Shown here one piece after another: positions 1 through 8,433 of a stretch of DNA of 64,000 nucleotides. This stretch comes from Rhizobium tropici CIAT 899 (GTDB lineage Bacteria > Pseudomonadota > Alphaproteobacteria > Rhizobiales > Rhizobiaceae): assembly GCF_000330885.1 (NCBI RefSeq), contig NC_020059.1, forward strand, positions 2,531,001 to 2,595,000, read 5' to 3'. Position 1 is the first letter of the stretch, and each line of letters opens with the position of its first letter. The position numbers and the translations under genes were made by a program. The notes beneath the pieces are model-generated. The model had not been told where the DNA came from. It worked only from the letters and a program-made list of their open reading frames with translations, and made no database searches.

Positions 1-102
1 CTGAGAGGAATGCAGACCGTAAAATGACAGCACTCCAGTCTGCGGGGCCGGAATGGAATGCGTCACGAAACCGACGGGTAGGACAGGATCGAGATTGATC
101 GA

Positions 103-804
103 ATGACGACAAAAGCAGCAATTTCGGATGACGCAGCACATCTTCTGGTAGTGGATGACGATACCCGTATCCGCGCCCTCCTCAACCGCTACCTTATGGA
201 GAAGGGCTTCCGCGTCACGGCTGCCGCCGATGGCGCCGAAGCGCGCCGCAAGCTGGAAGGGCTCGATTTCGATCTCATCATCATGGACGTGATGATGCCC
301 GGCGAATCCGGCATTGCGCTGACGTCGAGCCTGCGGGCCATCAAGAACATTCCGATCATCATGCTGACGGCGCTGGCCGAGGCCGATTCCCGAATAGCCG
401 GCCTTGAGGCCGGCGCGGATGACTATCTGCCGAAACCCTTCGACCCGCGTGAGCTGGTGCTGCGCATCAACAATATCCTGCGGCGCAATGCGCCCGCCGA
501 TTCCCCGAAGATCGAACTGGTCATGTTCGGCCCGTACACCTTTTCGCTCACCCGCAAGGAGCTCAAGAAGGCCGCCGAACTCATCCGGCTTACCGATCGC
601 GAGCAGGAAATCATGCTGCTCTTTGCCAAGCGCGCCGGCGAGACGATCCCGCGCCATGAACTCATCGGCAGCGACGCCGAAGTGGGAGAGCGGACGATCG
701 ACGTACAGATCAACCGGCTGCGTCGCAAGATTGAAGATGACCCTGCCAACCCTATCTGGCTGCAGACGGTGCGTGGTATCGGCTATCGCTTGAGCATAGA
801 TTGA
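103..804 (+). CDS. OmpR-family two-component response regulator
   Basis: Cytoplasmic DNA-binding response regulator of 233 aa. The receiver domain spans about residues 12-130, with the acidic pocket DDD at 18-20, phospho-acceptor Asp62 in IIMDVMMPG, the switch Thr89 in IIMLTA and Lys111 in LPKPF. A C-terminal winged-helix (Trans_reg_C) follows, ending in the typical RRKIEDDP...VRGIGYRL segment. A histidine kinase gene begins 22 bases downstream, so the two form a cognate pair in one operon. The target genes and signal cannot be read from the sequence. Confidence 0.93.
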   Translation: MTTKAAISDDAAHLLVVDDDTRIRALLNRYLMEKGFRVTAAADGAEARRKLEGLDFDLIIMDVMMPGESGIALTSSLRAIKNIPIIMLTALAEADSRIAGLEAGADDYLPKPFDPRELVLRINNILRRNAPADSPKIELVMFGPYTFSLTRKELKKAAELIRLTDREQEIMLLFAKRAGETIPRHELIGSDAEVGERTIDVQINRLRRKIEDDPANPIWLQTVRGIGYRLSID

Positions 805-826
805 GATCGGCCCGCGGGACCAGATT

Positions 827-2209
827 ATGGTGACATTCGATTCCATCAGACGCGACCAGGATCACACGCCGTCCAACGGATTGCGGTGGCTTTCGCGTTG
901 GATGCGTCGCTATATCCTGCCGACCGGCCTCTACGCCCGCTCATTGCTGATCTTCATCCTGCCGATGATCATTCTGCAGGCGGTTGTTACCGTCGTCTTC
1001 ATGGAGCGCCACTGGCAGATGGTGACGCAGCGGCTGTCGATGGCGACCACGCGCGACATCGCCGCCATCATCACCATCATCCAGACCTATCCGCAGGACG
1101 CCGACTATTCCGCCATTACGCAGATGGCGCGGCAAAAGCTCGACCTCAGCATATCGATCGAACCCGGGGGCGAACTACCGACGCCGCGCGAAAAGCCCTT
1201 CTTCTCGATCCTCGATGGCATTTTGAGCGACGAGATAAAGGAGCAGATCAATCTACCCTTCTGGATCGATACCGTCGGCAACTCCAGCCTGGTCGAAATC
1301 CGCATCAAACTGCCGGACAAGGTGCTGCGCGTCTTCGCCAAGCGCAGCCAGACCTATGCCTCGAACACCCATATCTTCATCCTATGGATGGTCGGCACCT
1401 CACTGGTGCTGATCGGCATCGCCGTCCTGTTCCTGCGCGGCCAGATCCGCCCGATCCTGGCGCTGGCCCAGGCGGCTGAAAGCTTCGGCAAGGGCCAGCG
1501 CCTGGAAAACTACTCTCCCCGCGGTGCCGACGAAATACGCCGCGCGGGCCTGGCCTTCATCCTGATGCGCGAGCGCATCGAACGGCAGATCGAACAGCGC
1601 ACGGCGATGCTTTCGGGTGTCAGCCACGACCTACGCACCGTTCTCACCCGCTTCAAGCTGCAGCTCGCCCTTGTGGGTGAAAATCCGGATCTTGTCGGCC
1701 TCAGCGAAGACGTGGAGGACATGCAAAGCATGCTCGAGGGCTACATGGCCTTCGCGCGCGGCGAAGCCGAAGAAGATGTCGGACAATTCAAGCTCAGCGA
1801 TATCCTCGAAAAGATCCGGCAGGACTTCACGCTGCACGACAAGTCCATGAGCTTCTCCATTGAAGGGGATGACGAAATCTCCGTCCGGCCGAATGCATTC
1901 AACCGTCTGGTGACGAACCTCGCCACCAATGCACGGCGCTATGCGAACAGCCTCCGCGTCGAAGCCAGGCACAGCGCCAAATGGCTGACGATCATCTTCG
2001 ATGATGACGGCCCCGGCATTCCCGTCGCCGCGCGAGACGACGTCTTCAAACCGTTCTTCCGGCTGGATTCAGCCCGCAATCTCGACAAATCGGGCACAGG
2101 TCTCGGCCTTGCCATTGCGCGCGACATCGCCCGCAGCCATGGCGGCAACGTCACGCTCGGCGACAGCCCGCTCGGGGGCTTGCGCGCCACGATCCGCATT
2201 CCTGCCTGA
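827..2209 (+). CDS. Membrane sensor histidine kinase (EnvZ-like layout)
   Basis: Inner-membrane sensor kinase of 460 aa and partner of the preceding response regulator. Two transmembrane segments (about 38-60 and 184-204) enclose a periplasmic sensor region of about 120 residues. A HAMP linker follows, then the H-box with His267 in SGVSHDLR, an N-box (NLATNARRYA), the G1 motif DDDGPGIP and the G2 motif GTGLGLAIA. The arrangement resembles EnvZ, but the periplasmic domain gives no clue to the ligand. The Shine-Dalgarno before the ATG is weak, so a slightly different start is possible. Confidence 0.92.
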   Translation: MVTFDSIRRDQDHTPSNGLRWLSRWMRRYILPTGLYARSLLIFILPMIILQAVVTVVFMERHWQMVTQRLSMATTRDIAAIITIIQTYPQDADYSAITQMARQKLDLSISIEPGGELPTPREKPFFSILDGILSDEIKEQINLPFWIDTVGNSSLVEIRIKLPDKVLRVFAKRSQTYASNTHIFILWMVGTSLVLIGIAVLFLRGQIRPILALAQAAESFGKGQRLENYSPRGADEIRRAGLAFILMRERIERQIEQRTAMLSGVSHDLRTVLTRFKLQLALVGENPDLVGLSEDVEDMQSMLEGYMAFARGEAEEDVGQFKLSDILEKIRQDFTLHDKSMSFSIEGDDEISVRPNAFNRLVTNLATNARRYANSLRVEARHSAKWLTIIFDDDGPGIPVAARDDVFKPFFRLDSARNLDKSGTGLGLAIARDIARSHGGNVTLGDSPLGGLRATIRIPA

Positions 2210-2221
2210 CGGAGAGAGCAT

Positions 2222-2803
2222 ATGCCGATCGATATCGAGGGCATGCACTGGTTGAACACGCCGCCCATGTGGGAAGTGAACCAGGGACGCCTGTTCGTTC
2301 AATCCGGCAACAAGACCGATTTCTGGCAGGAAACCTATTATGGCTTCCACCGCGACGACGGTCATTTTCTTGGAACGCCCCGCCGCGGCGATTTTACCGC
2401 CGAAGTCACCTTCGTCGGGCATTATCGCGAGCTTTACGATCAGGCCGGCCTGATGGTCCGCCATGATGCCAGGCACTGGATGAAATGCGGGATAGAATAT
2501 ACCGACGGCGCCAGGCATTTCAGCGTCGTCGTCACCAATGGCAATTCCGACTGGTCCGCCTTCCGCCTCGATCACGAGTTCGATGCCATGTCGGCACGGG
2601 TCACCCGCAACGGCGACGCCCTCTTCATCCAGTATCGCACCGACCGCATGAGCGAATGGCGGATGGCAAGGCTCGCCTGGTTCGATCCGATGCTCGAGGA
2701 AGTGTTGGTCGGCCCGGCCTTCTGCTCGCCGCAACGCGAAGGCTTCGAAGCGGAATTCCTCGACTTCAGCCTGACCGACCCGGTATCACGGGATATTCAC
2801 TGA
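2222..2803 (+). CDS. DUF1349 family protein (concanavalin-like fold)
   Basis: A 193-aa protein resembling the DUF1349 / YesU family, a beta-rich lectin/glucanase-like fold found in many soil bacteria and without a firmly assigned reaction. It has no signal peptide and is rich in Trp and aromatic residues, for example MHWLNTPPMWE near the start and WRMARLAWF near 150. It starts 12 bases after the kinase stop with a GGAGAGAG-type ribosome site, so it is probably cotranscribed with the two-component genes. A carbohydrate-binding or small-molecule role is an inference from the fold only. Confidence 0.8.
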   Translation: MPIDIEGMHWLNTPPMWEVNQGRLFVQSGNKTDFWQETYYGFHRDDGHFLGTPRRGDFTAEVTFVGHYRELYDQAGLMVRHDARHWMKCGIEYTDGARHFSVVVTNGNSDWSAFRLDHEFDAMSARVTRNGDALFIQYRTDRMSEWRMARLAWFDPMLEEVLVGPAFCSPQREGFEAEFLDFSLTDPVSRDIH

Positions 2804-2804
2804 C

Positions 2805-2835
2805 GCCTTCCCTCTCCTCTTGCAAAGGGAAAGGC
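2805..2835. terminator. Convergent-gene hairpin
   Basis: An inverted repeat (GCCTTCCCT at 2805-2813 and AGGGAAAGGC at 2826-2835) fills the gap between the convergent stops of the DUF1349 and csaA genes. It can form a stem in either direction but lacks a strong T run, so termination is plausible but not certain. Confidence 0.5.
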
Positions 2836-3177
2836 TCACATCATCCTTTTGCCATTCGGCACCGGCTGGGTCACCGCGGCCAGAACGATTGCGCCGGCTT
2901 CGTCTTCGAAGCCGAGGGTCAGTACTTCGGAGCGCACCGGCCCGATCTGACGCGGCGGGAAATTGACGACCGCCAGCACCTGCCGGCCGACAAGAGTCTC
3001 CGGCGTATAATGCACGGTGATCTGCGCGGAGGAGCGCTTGATGCCGATCTCCGGCCCGAAATCGATCCTGAGCTTGTAAGCGGGTTTGCGCGCTTCTGGA
3101 AAAGCCTCCGCTTCGATGATCGTGCCGACACGGATATCCACCCGCTCGAAATCGCCGTAAGTGATCTCTTCCGCCAT
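2836..3177 (-). CDS. csaA: CsaA-like tRNA-binding protein
   Basis: A 113-aa single OB-fold protein of the CsaA / tRNA_bind family. It shows the characteristic VDIRVGTI segment near residue 12, KLRIDFG, and the [13 protein letters not shown] stretch. Family members bind tRNA and have been linked to a chaperone-like role in secretion; which function applies here cannot be told. The length matches stand-alone CsaA. It is the last gene of a minus-strand set after the YbjN gene and proC, 20 bases from proC, and is probably cotranscribed with them. Confidence 0.88.
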   Translation of the reverse strand: MAEEITYGDFERVDIRVGTIIEAEAFPEARKPAYKLRIDFGPEIGIKRSSAQITVHYTPETLVGRQVLAVVNFPPRQIGPVRSEVLTLGFEDEAGAIVLAAVTQPVPNGKRMM

Positions 3178-3197
3178 GTCCTGCCTTTATAGAAAAC

Positions 3198-4037
3198 TCA
3201 GCCGGCCAATTCCTGTGCCCGTTTGCGCGCCGCCTCGAGGGCCGCATCGAACAGAGGCTGCATGCCATCCTCCGCCATCAGGACGCCCAGCGCCGCAGCT
3301 GTGGTGCCGCCGGGAGAGGTCACGTTCTGGCGCAGGCGCGAGGCGTCGTCGGGAGACTGGTGCAACAGTTCACCAGCCCCCGCGACGGTTTCCCGTGCAA
3401 GCCGCATGGCGAGGTCCGCCTGCAGGCCAAGCTTTCGGCCCGCCTCCGCCATGCATTCCACGAGATAGAAAACATAGGCCGGGCCACTGCCGGAAACGGC
3501 GGTTACCGAGTCGATATCGGTTTCGCCGGGCACCCATTCGACCGGACCGGATACCTTCAACAGGTTTTGAACCAGCTGCCGCTGGCGGTCGCTCACGCGT
3601 GCATTGGCAAAAGCGCCCGTCACACCACGTCCGACCATGGCGGGCGTGTTCGGCATGGCGCGCACCATGGCCGCTTTTCCCAGATGCGTTTCAAGCGCAG
3701 ACAGCGTCTTGCCGGCCGCGATGGAGACGACGACCGTCGTCTCCCCCACAAGCGGCTTGAACGGCGGCAGGACTGCGTCCATCAGTTGCGGCTTGACGGC
3801 GATGAAGAGAACTCCCGCCTTCACACCTTTCGGCACTTCGTTGACATGGTTTGCGCCGGCATCCGCAATCATTTTGCGCATCGCTTCGGCAGGGTTTGGA
3901 TCGACAACGATGACGGATGATCCCGGCACGCCGTTTTTCAGCCACCCCGTCAGCAATGCGCCACCCATATTGCCGGCGCCGATCAGAACGATCGGCCCGG
4001 AGGATGCAAATGCATTGGCGGATTGTTCGCCTGTCAT
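3198..4037 (-). CDS. proC: Pyrroline-5-carboxylate reductase
   Basis: Last step of proline synthesis: NAD(P)H-dependent reduction of 1-pyrroline-5-carboxylate to L-proline in the cytoplasm. The 279-aa protein has the Rossmann dinucleotide motif GAGNMGG at residues 20-26, the MPNTPA segment, and the C-terminal family signature region around VSGSGPAYVF...SPGGTT. The length is normal. It starts one base after the stop of the upstream YbjN gene on the same strand, so the two are probably translationally coupled. Confidence 0.96.
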   Translation of the reverse strand: MTGEQSANAFASSGPIVLIGAGNMGGALLTGWLKNGVPGSSVIVVDPNPAEAMRKMIADAGANHVNEVPKGVKAGVLFIAVKPQLMDAVLPPFKPLVGETTVVVSIAAGKTLSALETHLGKAAMVRAMPNTPAMVGRGVTGAFANARVSDRQRQLVQNLLKVSGPVEWVPGETDIDSVTAVSGSGPAYVFYLVECMAEAGRKLGLQADLAMRLARETVAGAGELLHQSPDDASRLRQNVTSPGGTTAAALGVLMAEDGMQPLFDAALEAARKRAQELAG

Positions 4038-4038
4038 G

Positions 4039-4539
4039 TCACGCTTCGCCTACCGTTTCGAAGAGCACGGCTTCCATGGCGCGGTTCGCGTCAAGGCCGG
4101 ACCATACAACGAATTGGAAAGCCTGATAATAAGCTTCGCAGGTGTCAAGCGCGTTGGAAAGCAGCACTTCCACCTGACGGTTGGTGGGCTCCGCCCCACC
4201 CGACAAGAGAAGCGATTGGCGGAAGATGACGATGTCTTCCTGACGCCACAGATCGAAGTGACCCATCAGCACCTGCCCATTGATGCAGGACAGGAGCTTG
4301 ATCACCTCGTTGACCCGGGGATCCGGAACCTTGACGTCGAACGCGCAGGCTATGTGCAGCGCCTCGAACTCCTCCATCCAGGAAAACGAGACGTGATAGT
4401 CGGTCCATCGTCCCTCGACGGTCATGGCGAGTTCGTCCTCGCCGGACCGTTCGAACGACCAATCATTATTGGCAGCGACGAATTCGATCATGTCGACCGG
4501 GTTCGATTGTCGTTCGGCTTCCATTTCCATAAGGCTCAT
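4039..4539 (-). CDS. YbjN domain-containing protein
   Basis: A 166-aa protein of the YbjN family, with a type III secretion chaperone-like alpha/beta fold. YbjN was linked to stress and motility phenotypes in E. coli, with no known biochemical reaction. The start at 4539 is chosen because AAGAAGGTG lies just upstream of that ATG; a longer reading frame from 4683 has no such site and adds unrelated residues. It is first in the YbjN-proC-csaA unit, an order I recall from other Rhizobiaceae. Confidence 0.85.
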   Translation of the reverse strand: MSLMEMEAERQSNPVDMIEFVAANNDWSFERSGEDELAMTVEGRWTDYHVSFSWMEEFEALHIACAFDVKVPDPRVNEVIKLLSCINGQVLMGHFDLWRQEDIVIFRQSLLLSGGAEPTNRQVEVLLSNALDTCEAYYQAFQFVVWSGLDANRAMEAVLFETVGEA

Positions 4540-4929
4540 GCAGCACCTTCTTGACCGGATCGGTTGCAGTTTTCCCGTGGCTCGACACTGAAAGAACGCA
4601 AACAATTTTACTCCGGAAACATCCTCGGGATGATGTTGAACGGCTGCCAGACTAACGCTTCCACCATGCCCGGGGCTTACCAAGTCCGTTTCGAATCATC
4701 ATTTAAAATCAGTGTATAGCGGCATGCCCGGCATGCCAGCCCCTGAACGGTGATTTTGGAAACGGCACTGTGGAAAGCTCTTCCGACGTCTATTCAGAAG
4801 GGAGTCATAACCGACTCTGGCGATTGGCTTTTTTGCCGATGTCCACAGGTGGAAAAACAAACGCAAATTTTCAGAGGAAAAAGGCACGGCAAACGGGTGC
4901 CGTGCCGATCTTCAAACGTAAGACCGGGC
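4540..4929. other. Intergenic region upstream of the YbjN gene
   Basis: About 390 bases with no convincing gene. It must hold the promoter of the YbjN-proC-csaA unit and contains the terminator of the UbiK gene near 4878-4906. Two tandem GGCATGCC palindromes lie near 4722-4738; their meaning is unknown. Confidence 0.4.
4878..4906 (-). terminator. Rho-independent terminator of the UbiK-type gene
   Basis: Read on the minus strand, GGCACGGCA and TGCCGTGCC form a near-perfect stem followed directly by a run of five T. It lies 24 bases after the stop of the gene that ends at 4930. Confidence 0.85.
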
Positions 4930-5190
4930 TTATTTGCCCTTGGAAGCAAGCTTGGTTTCAAGCGCTTCGATTCTCGCCAGCAGCGCCTCGTTTTCGTCGC
5001 GCGCCTTGATCGCCATTTCGCGGACGGCTTCGAATTCCTCGCGCTTGACGATATCCATGCTGTTCAGCCAGCGCTCGGCATGGGCATTGAAGGCGGTCTC
5101 GATTTCACGGCGCACGCCTTGGGCAGCACCGGCGGCATCGGTCATCAGCTTGGCGAATTCATCCAAGATTCGGTTCGGTCCAGTGCTCAT
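4930..5190 (-). CDS. ubiK: UbiK / BMFP family accessory factor
   Basis: An 86-aa helical protein of the BMFP (YqiC/UbiK) family. UbiK is an accessory factor for aerobic ubiquinone synthesis in E. coli; members trimerise through a C-terminal coiled coil. That coiled coil is visible here as NEALLARIEALETKLASKGK. The start at 5190 follows a strong AAGGAGAT ribosome site; the upstream in-frame ATG at 5220 lacks one. It is transcribed divergently from lgt and ends in a clear hairpin terminator. Confidence 0.86.
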   Translation of the reverse strand: MSTGPNRILDEFAKLMTDAAGAAQGVRREIETAFNAHAERWLNSMDIVKREEFEAVREMAIKARDENEALLARIEALETKLASKGK

Positions 5191-5408
5191 GGCAATCTCC
5201 TTGCAGCCGTCGGCCCTCAACGGTCAGGCATCGATATGGGCCAGATAGTGCTGAGGTAGGATTTCCAAGGGGCCGATGCAAGCAAATTGAGATAGGACTG
5301 GACAACCGAAGCCCCATCTCGGCCGGATCAACAATCGACTTGACCGTTTCGACAGCGAACGCCATGTTCCGCGCACATTTAGCTATATAGCATGATCCCC
5401 GTTCCGGA

Positions 5409-6341
5409 ATGGCACGGTGCTTTCGGGAACATGCTGAAACGGGCCTGACGATCTTGCTGACATCCGCCAATCTCGCCGCCATCCTGCCGTTCCCGGACAT
5501 CAACCCCATCGCCGTCTCCCTCGGCCCGATCTCAGTCCATTGGTATGGGCTTGCCTATGTCGCCGGCATCCTGCTCGGCTGGTTCTATGCAAGGCGGCTG
5601 GTCGACAATGGCAAGCTCTGGCTGAACGATACCGCACCGATGACGCGCCAGCATCTGGATGACTTCATTCTCTGGGTCGCCTTCGGCATCGTTCTCGGCG
5701 GCCGCATCGGCTACATCCTTTTCTACGATCTCGACCCGGTGCTCGCCAATCCGATCCGCGCTATCGAGGTCTGGAATGGCGGCATGTCCTTCCACGGCGG
5801 ATTAATAGGCACGACTATCGCCATGATCTTGTTCGCAAGGCGCAACCAGATCCCGACCTGGAGCCTGTTCGATATCGTCGCCGCCGTCGCGCCGATCGGC
5901 CTATTCTTCGGCCGCATCGCCAATTTCATCAACGGCGAGCTTTGGGGTCGGGCCAGCGACGTTCCGTGGGCGATGGTCTTCTGCAGCCCGCATGTGATCG
6001 CCGCCCATAATGGCGTATGCCCTGCAGGCCCAGATCCGCGGCACCCGAGCCAACTTTATGAAGCCGGCATCGAAGGCATCATCCTCTTCCTTATTCTCTT
6101 TGTGCTTACGCGCTGGGCGCTGGCATTGAAAAAGCCGGGTACGGCCAGCGGCATTTTTGTCATCGGCTATGCCTTCTCGCGTATTTTTGTCGAATTCTTC
6201 CGTCAGCCTGACGAGCAGCTCGGCTATCTGCTCGGCACGAACTGGCTGACGATGGGCATGGTGCTGTCGCTTCCGATGGTCGCCATCGGCCTATGGGCCG
6301 TCATCCGCGCTCGGCTGGCGGCGGCAAGGCAGATGGCTTGA
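5409..6341 (+). CDS. lgt: Prolipoprotein diacylglyceryl transferase
   Basis: Inner-membrane enzyme that transfers diacylglycerol from phosphatidylglycerol to the lipobox cysteine of prolipoproteins. Several hydrophobic segments are visible, along with the Lgt signature around [21 protein letters not shown], the early SVHWYGLAY segment and the HPSQLYEA motif. The 5' end is uncertain. The ATG at 5409 gives 310 aa, longer than usual, and the first 15 residues look unlike the family. A TTG at 5454 would give 295 aa. Neither has a strong ribosome site. The lipoprotein gene at 9641 is a likely substrate. Confidence 0.93.
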   Translation: MARCFREHAETGLTILLTSANLAAILPFPDINPIAVSLGPISVHWYGLAYVAGILLGWFYARRLVDNGKLWLNDTAPMTRQHLDDFILWVAFGIVLGGRIGYILFYDLDPVLANPIRAIEVWNGGMSFHGGLIGTTIAMILFARRNQIPTWSLFDIVAAVAPIGLFFGRIANFINGELWGRASDVPWAMVFCSPHVIAAHNGVCPAGPDPRHPSQLYEAGIEGIILFLILFVLTRWALALKKPGTASGIFVIGYAFSRIFVEFFRQPDEQLGYLLGTNWLTMGMVLSLPMVAIGLWAVIRARLAAARQMA

Positions 6342-6417
6342 GGTGGAGTTCAATACGCGGGATCCTTTCAGGAACGGCTCCCAGCCTTTCAGGATCACGC
6401 ACTAGCGAAAGCAAAGA

Positions 6418-7515
6418 ATGACGACGGCGCTCGGGGAAAAAATCAAAGCCATCATCCGCACCAACGGACCATTGAGCATTACGGATTATTTTTCGTTGTG
6501 TCTCGCCGACCCCGTGCATGGTTACTACAAGACGCGTGAGCCCTTCGGCCAATCCGGCGACTTCGTCACCGCACCCGAGATAAGCCAGTTGTTCGGCGAA
6601 ATGATCGGCGTCTTCATGGTGCATGCCTGGCAGCGGCATGGAACGCCGGCCGAGGTGCGCCTCGTCGAAATCGGCCCCGGCCGCGGCACGATGATGTCCG
6701 ACATGCTGCGCGTCATCGGCAAGCTGGCTCCGCCGCTTTACGATGTCATGACGGTGCATCTCGTCGAGACCAGTGAACGCCTGCAGGGCTTCCAGCGGCA
6801 AACCCTGGAAGCGTATGGCGCCAAAATTTCCTGGCATACGGATTTCGGCGAGGTGCCTGAGGGTTTCACCCTGCTCGCGGCCAACGAGCTTTTTGACGCC
6901 ATTCCGATCCGCCAGTTCGTGCGCACTGGCAATGGTTTTCGCGAGCGAATGGTCGGTCTCGACATCAGCGACGAGCTGACCTTCACGACAGGCGTCGCGA
7001 CTCTCGACCCCTCGCTTCTTCCCGACGGTGGCCTGCCGCCGATCGGCACGATCTTTGAAATTGCGCCCGCCCGTCAAGCTGTCATGACGACAATCTGCGA
7101 CAGGCTTGCCGCCCATGGCGGCACGGCGCTTGCCATCGACTACGGTCATATGGCGACAAGCTTCGGCGATACGCTGCAGGCCGTCCGCATGCACGAATAC
7201 GACTCGCCGCTGGAGCACCCCGGCGAAGCTGACCTGACCAGCCATGTCGACTTCCAGCATCTGGCCCAGACGGCGCTCGCCTCCGGCCTGCATATAAACG
7301 GCTGCTGCCATCAGGGCGATTTTCTTGTCGGGCTCGGACTGCTGGAGCGCGCAGCCGCCCTCGGCCGCGACCAGGATGCAGCAACACAAGAGAATATCAG
7401 CGTCGCCGTAGAGCGGCTTGCCGGCGCCGGCGAAGGCAAGATGGGGGAGCTTTTCAAGGTGCTGGCAGTCTCCAGCCCTGCGATCGATCTCCTGCCCTTT
7501 CGTCCCGTCAGCTGA
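6418..7515 (+). CDS. MidA / NDUFAF7-type class I SAM-dependent methyltransferase
   Basis: A 365-aa protein of the DUF185 (Methyltransf_28) family, homologous to mitochondrial NDUFAF7/MidA, which methylates an arginine of a complex I subunit during assembly. The SAM-binding glycine loop is VEIGPGRGTMM near residue 82. The N-terminal region has the conserved GYY and SGDFVTAPEISQLFGE segments, and AIDYGH lies near 240. The bacterial substrate is not established; a complex I role is inferred from the family. It sits between lgt and pgeF on the same strand. Confidence 0.88.
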   Translation: MTTALGEKIKAIIRTNGPLSITDYFSLCLADPVHGYYKTREPFGQSGDFVTAPEISQLFGEMIGVFMVHAWQRHGTPAEVRLVEIGPGRGTMMSDMLRVIGKLAPPLYDVMTVHLVETSERLQGFQRQTLEAYGAKISWHTDFGEVPEGFTLLAANELFDAIPIRQFVRTGNGFRERMVGLDISDELTFTTGVATLDPSLLPDGGLPPIGTIFEIAPARQAVMTTICDRLAAHGGTALAIDYGHMATSFGDTLQAVRMHEYDSPLEHPGEADLTSHVDFQHLAQTALASGLHINGCCHQGDFLVGLGLLERAAALGRDQDAATQENISVAVERLAGAGEGKMGELFKVLAVSSPAIDLLPFRPVS

Positions 7516-7649
7516 GATCTGACCGCCAATCCTGCGGATTGACAGCGTGCGTCGGGCTGGGCCAACATTCCCCAATGATCGAACTGCTTCGCCGCGGCTG
7601 CGTTATCTCAAGCACGACAGGTCAATCAAGATTATCAAGGGACATCTCG

Positions 7650-8432
7650 TTGCCGACACCACTTGCAAGCACATTGCTGAGCGCCGCCGAGGCTGCGGGC
7701 ATTCGCCACGGCTATTTCACCCGCGCCGGCGGCGTGTCGGAGGGCCTCTATCGCGGGCTGAACGTTGGGCTCGGTTCGCATGACGATCGCGAGCGCGTGC
7801 AGGAAAACCGGCGCCGTGTTGCCGGCTGGTTCGGCTTGCCCGTCGAGCGGCTCGCCACCGTGCATCAGATACATTCGCCCGATGTCGTGACCATCGGTGC
7901 GCATTACGACGGCAGCCGGCCGCAGGCCGATGCGATGGTGACGGCAACGCCGGGCATCGCCATCGGCGTGCTTGCCGCCGATTGCGGCCCGATCCTTTTT
8001 GCCGATCCCGAAAACCGGGTTATCGGCGCCGCGCATGCCGGCTGGAAGGGCGCGCTGACCGGCGTGCTTGAAAACACCATCGACGCGATGGTGAGGCTCG
8101 GCGCAAGGCGTGACGCCATCATTGCCGGCCTCGGCCCATCGATCAGCCAGGCGAGCTATGAGGTCGGCCCCGAATTCGTCGAACGCTTCCTTGCTCACGA
8201 TCCGGATTATGCCAGATATTTCACCCCTTCGGAGCGCGACGGCCATGCCATGTTCGATCTGCCGTCCCTCACGGTCGATCGCCTGCGCAAGGCGGGCGTC
8301 ACCACCGAAAGTCTGAACCTCTGCACCTATCCGGACGCGGAGCGTTTCTTCTCCTACCGCCGCACGACGCATGCGAAGGAGCCGGATTACGGACGCCAGA
8401 TTTCCGCCATCGCTATCGGGGAGGCAAGTTAA
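7650..8432 (+). CDS. pgeF: PgeF / YfiH-type peptidoglycan editing factor (multicopper oxidase-like fold)
   Basis: A 261-aa laccase-domain protein (YfiH/YlmD family). E. coli PgeF is a purine-nucleoside-like enzyme that removes misincorporated L-serine from peptidoglycan precursors; older annotations call it polyphenol oxidase. The family metal-site residues are visible: His72 in VHQIHSPD, Cys112 in ADCGP and His129 in AAHAGWKG. I place the start at TTG 7650, preceded by AAGGGAC at 8 bases. An in-frame ATG at 7539 or 7575 adds non-conserved residues without a ribosome site. The stop is one base before the next gene. Confidence 0.88.
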   Translation: MPTPLASTLLSAAEAAGIRHGYFTRAGGVSEGLYRGLNVGLGSHDDRERVQENRRRVAGWFGLPVERLATVHQIHSPDVVTIGAHYDGSRPQADAMVTATPGIAIGVLAADCGPILFADPENRVIGAAHAGWKGALTGVLENTIDAMVRLGARRDAIIAGLGPSISQASYEVGPEFVERFLAHDPDYARYFTPSERDGHAMFDLPSLTVDRLRKAGVTTESLNLCTYPDAERFFSYRRTTHAKEPDYGRQISAIAIGEAS

Positions 8433-8433
8433 T

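Noticed and set aside
1..102. End of an upstream gene before the response regulator
   Set aside because: No frame in the first 100 bases shows recognisable C-terminal residues, so nothing is annotated.
4722..4738. Tandem GGCATGCC palindromes
   Set aside because: Two copies of a short GC palindrome in a non-coding stretch are not enough to call an operator or origin.
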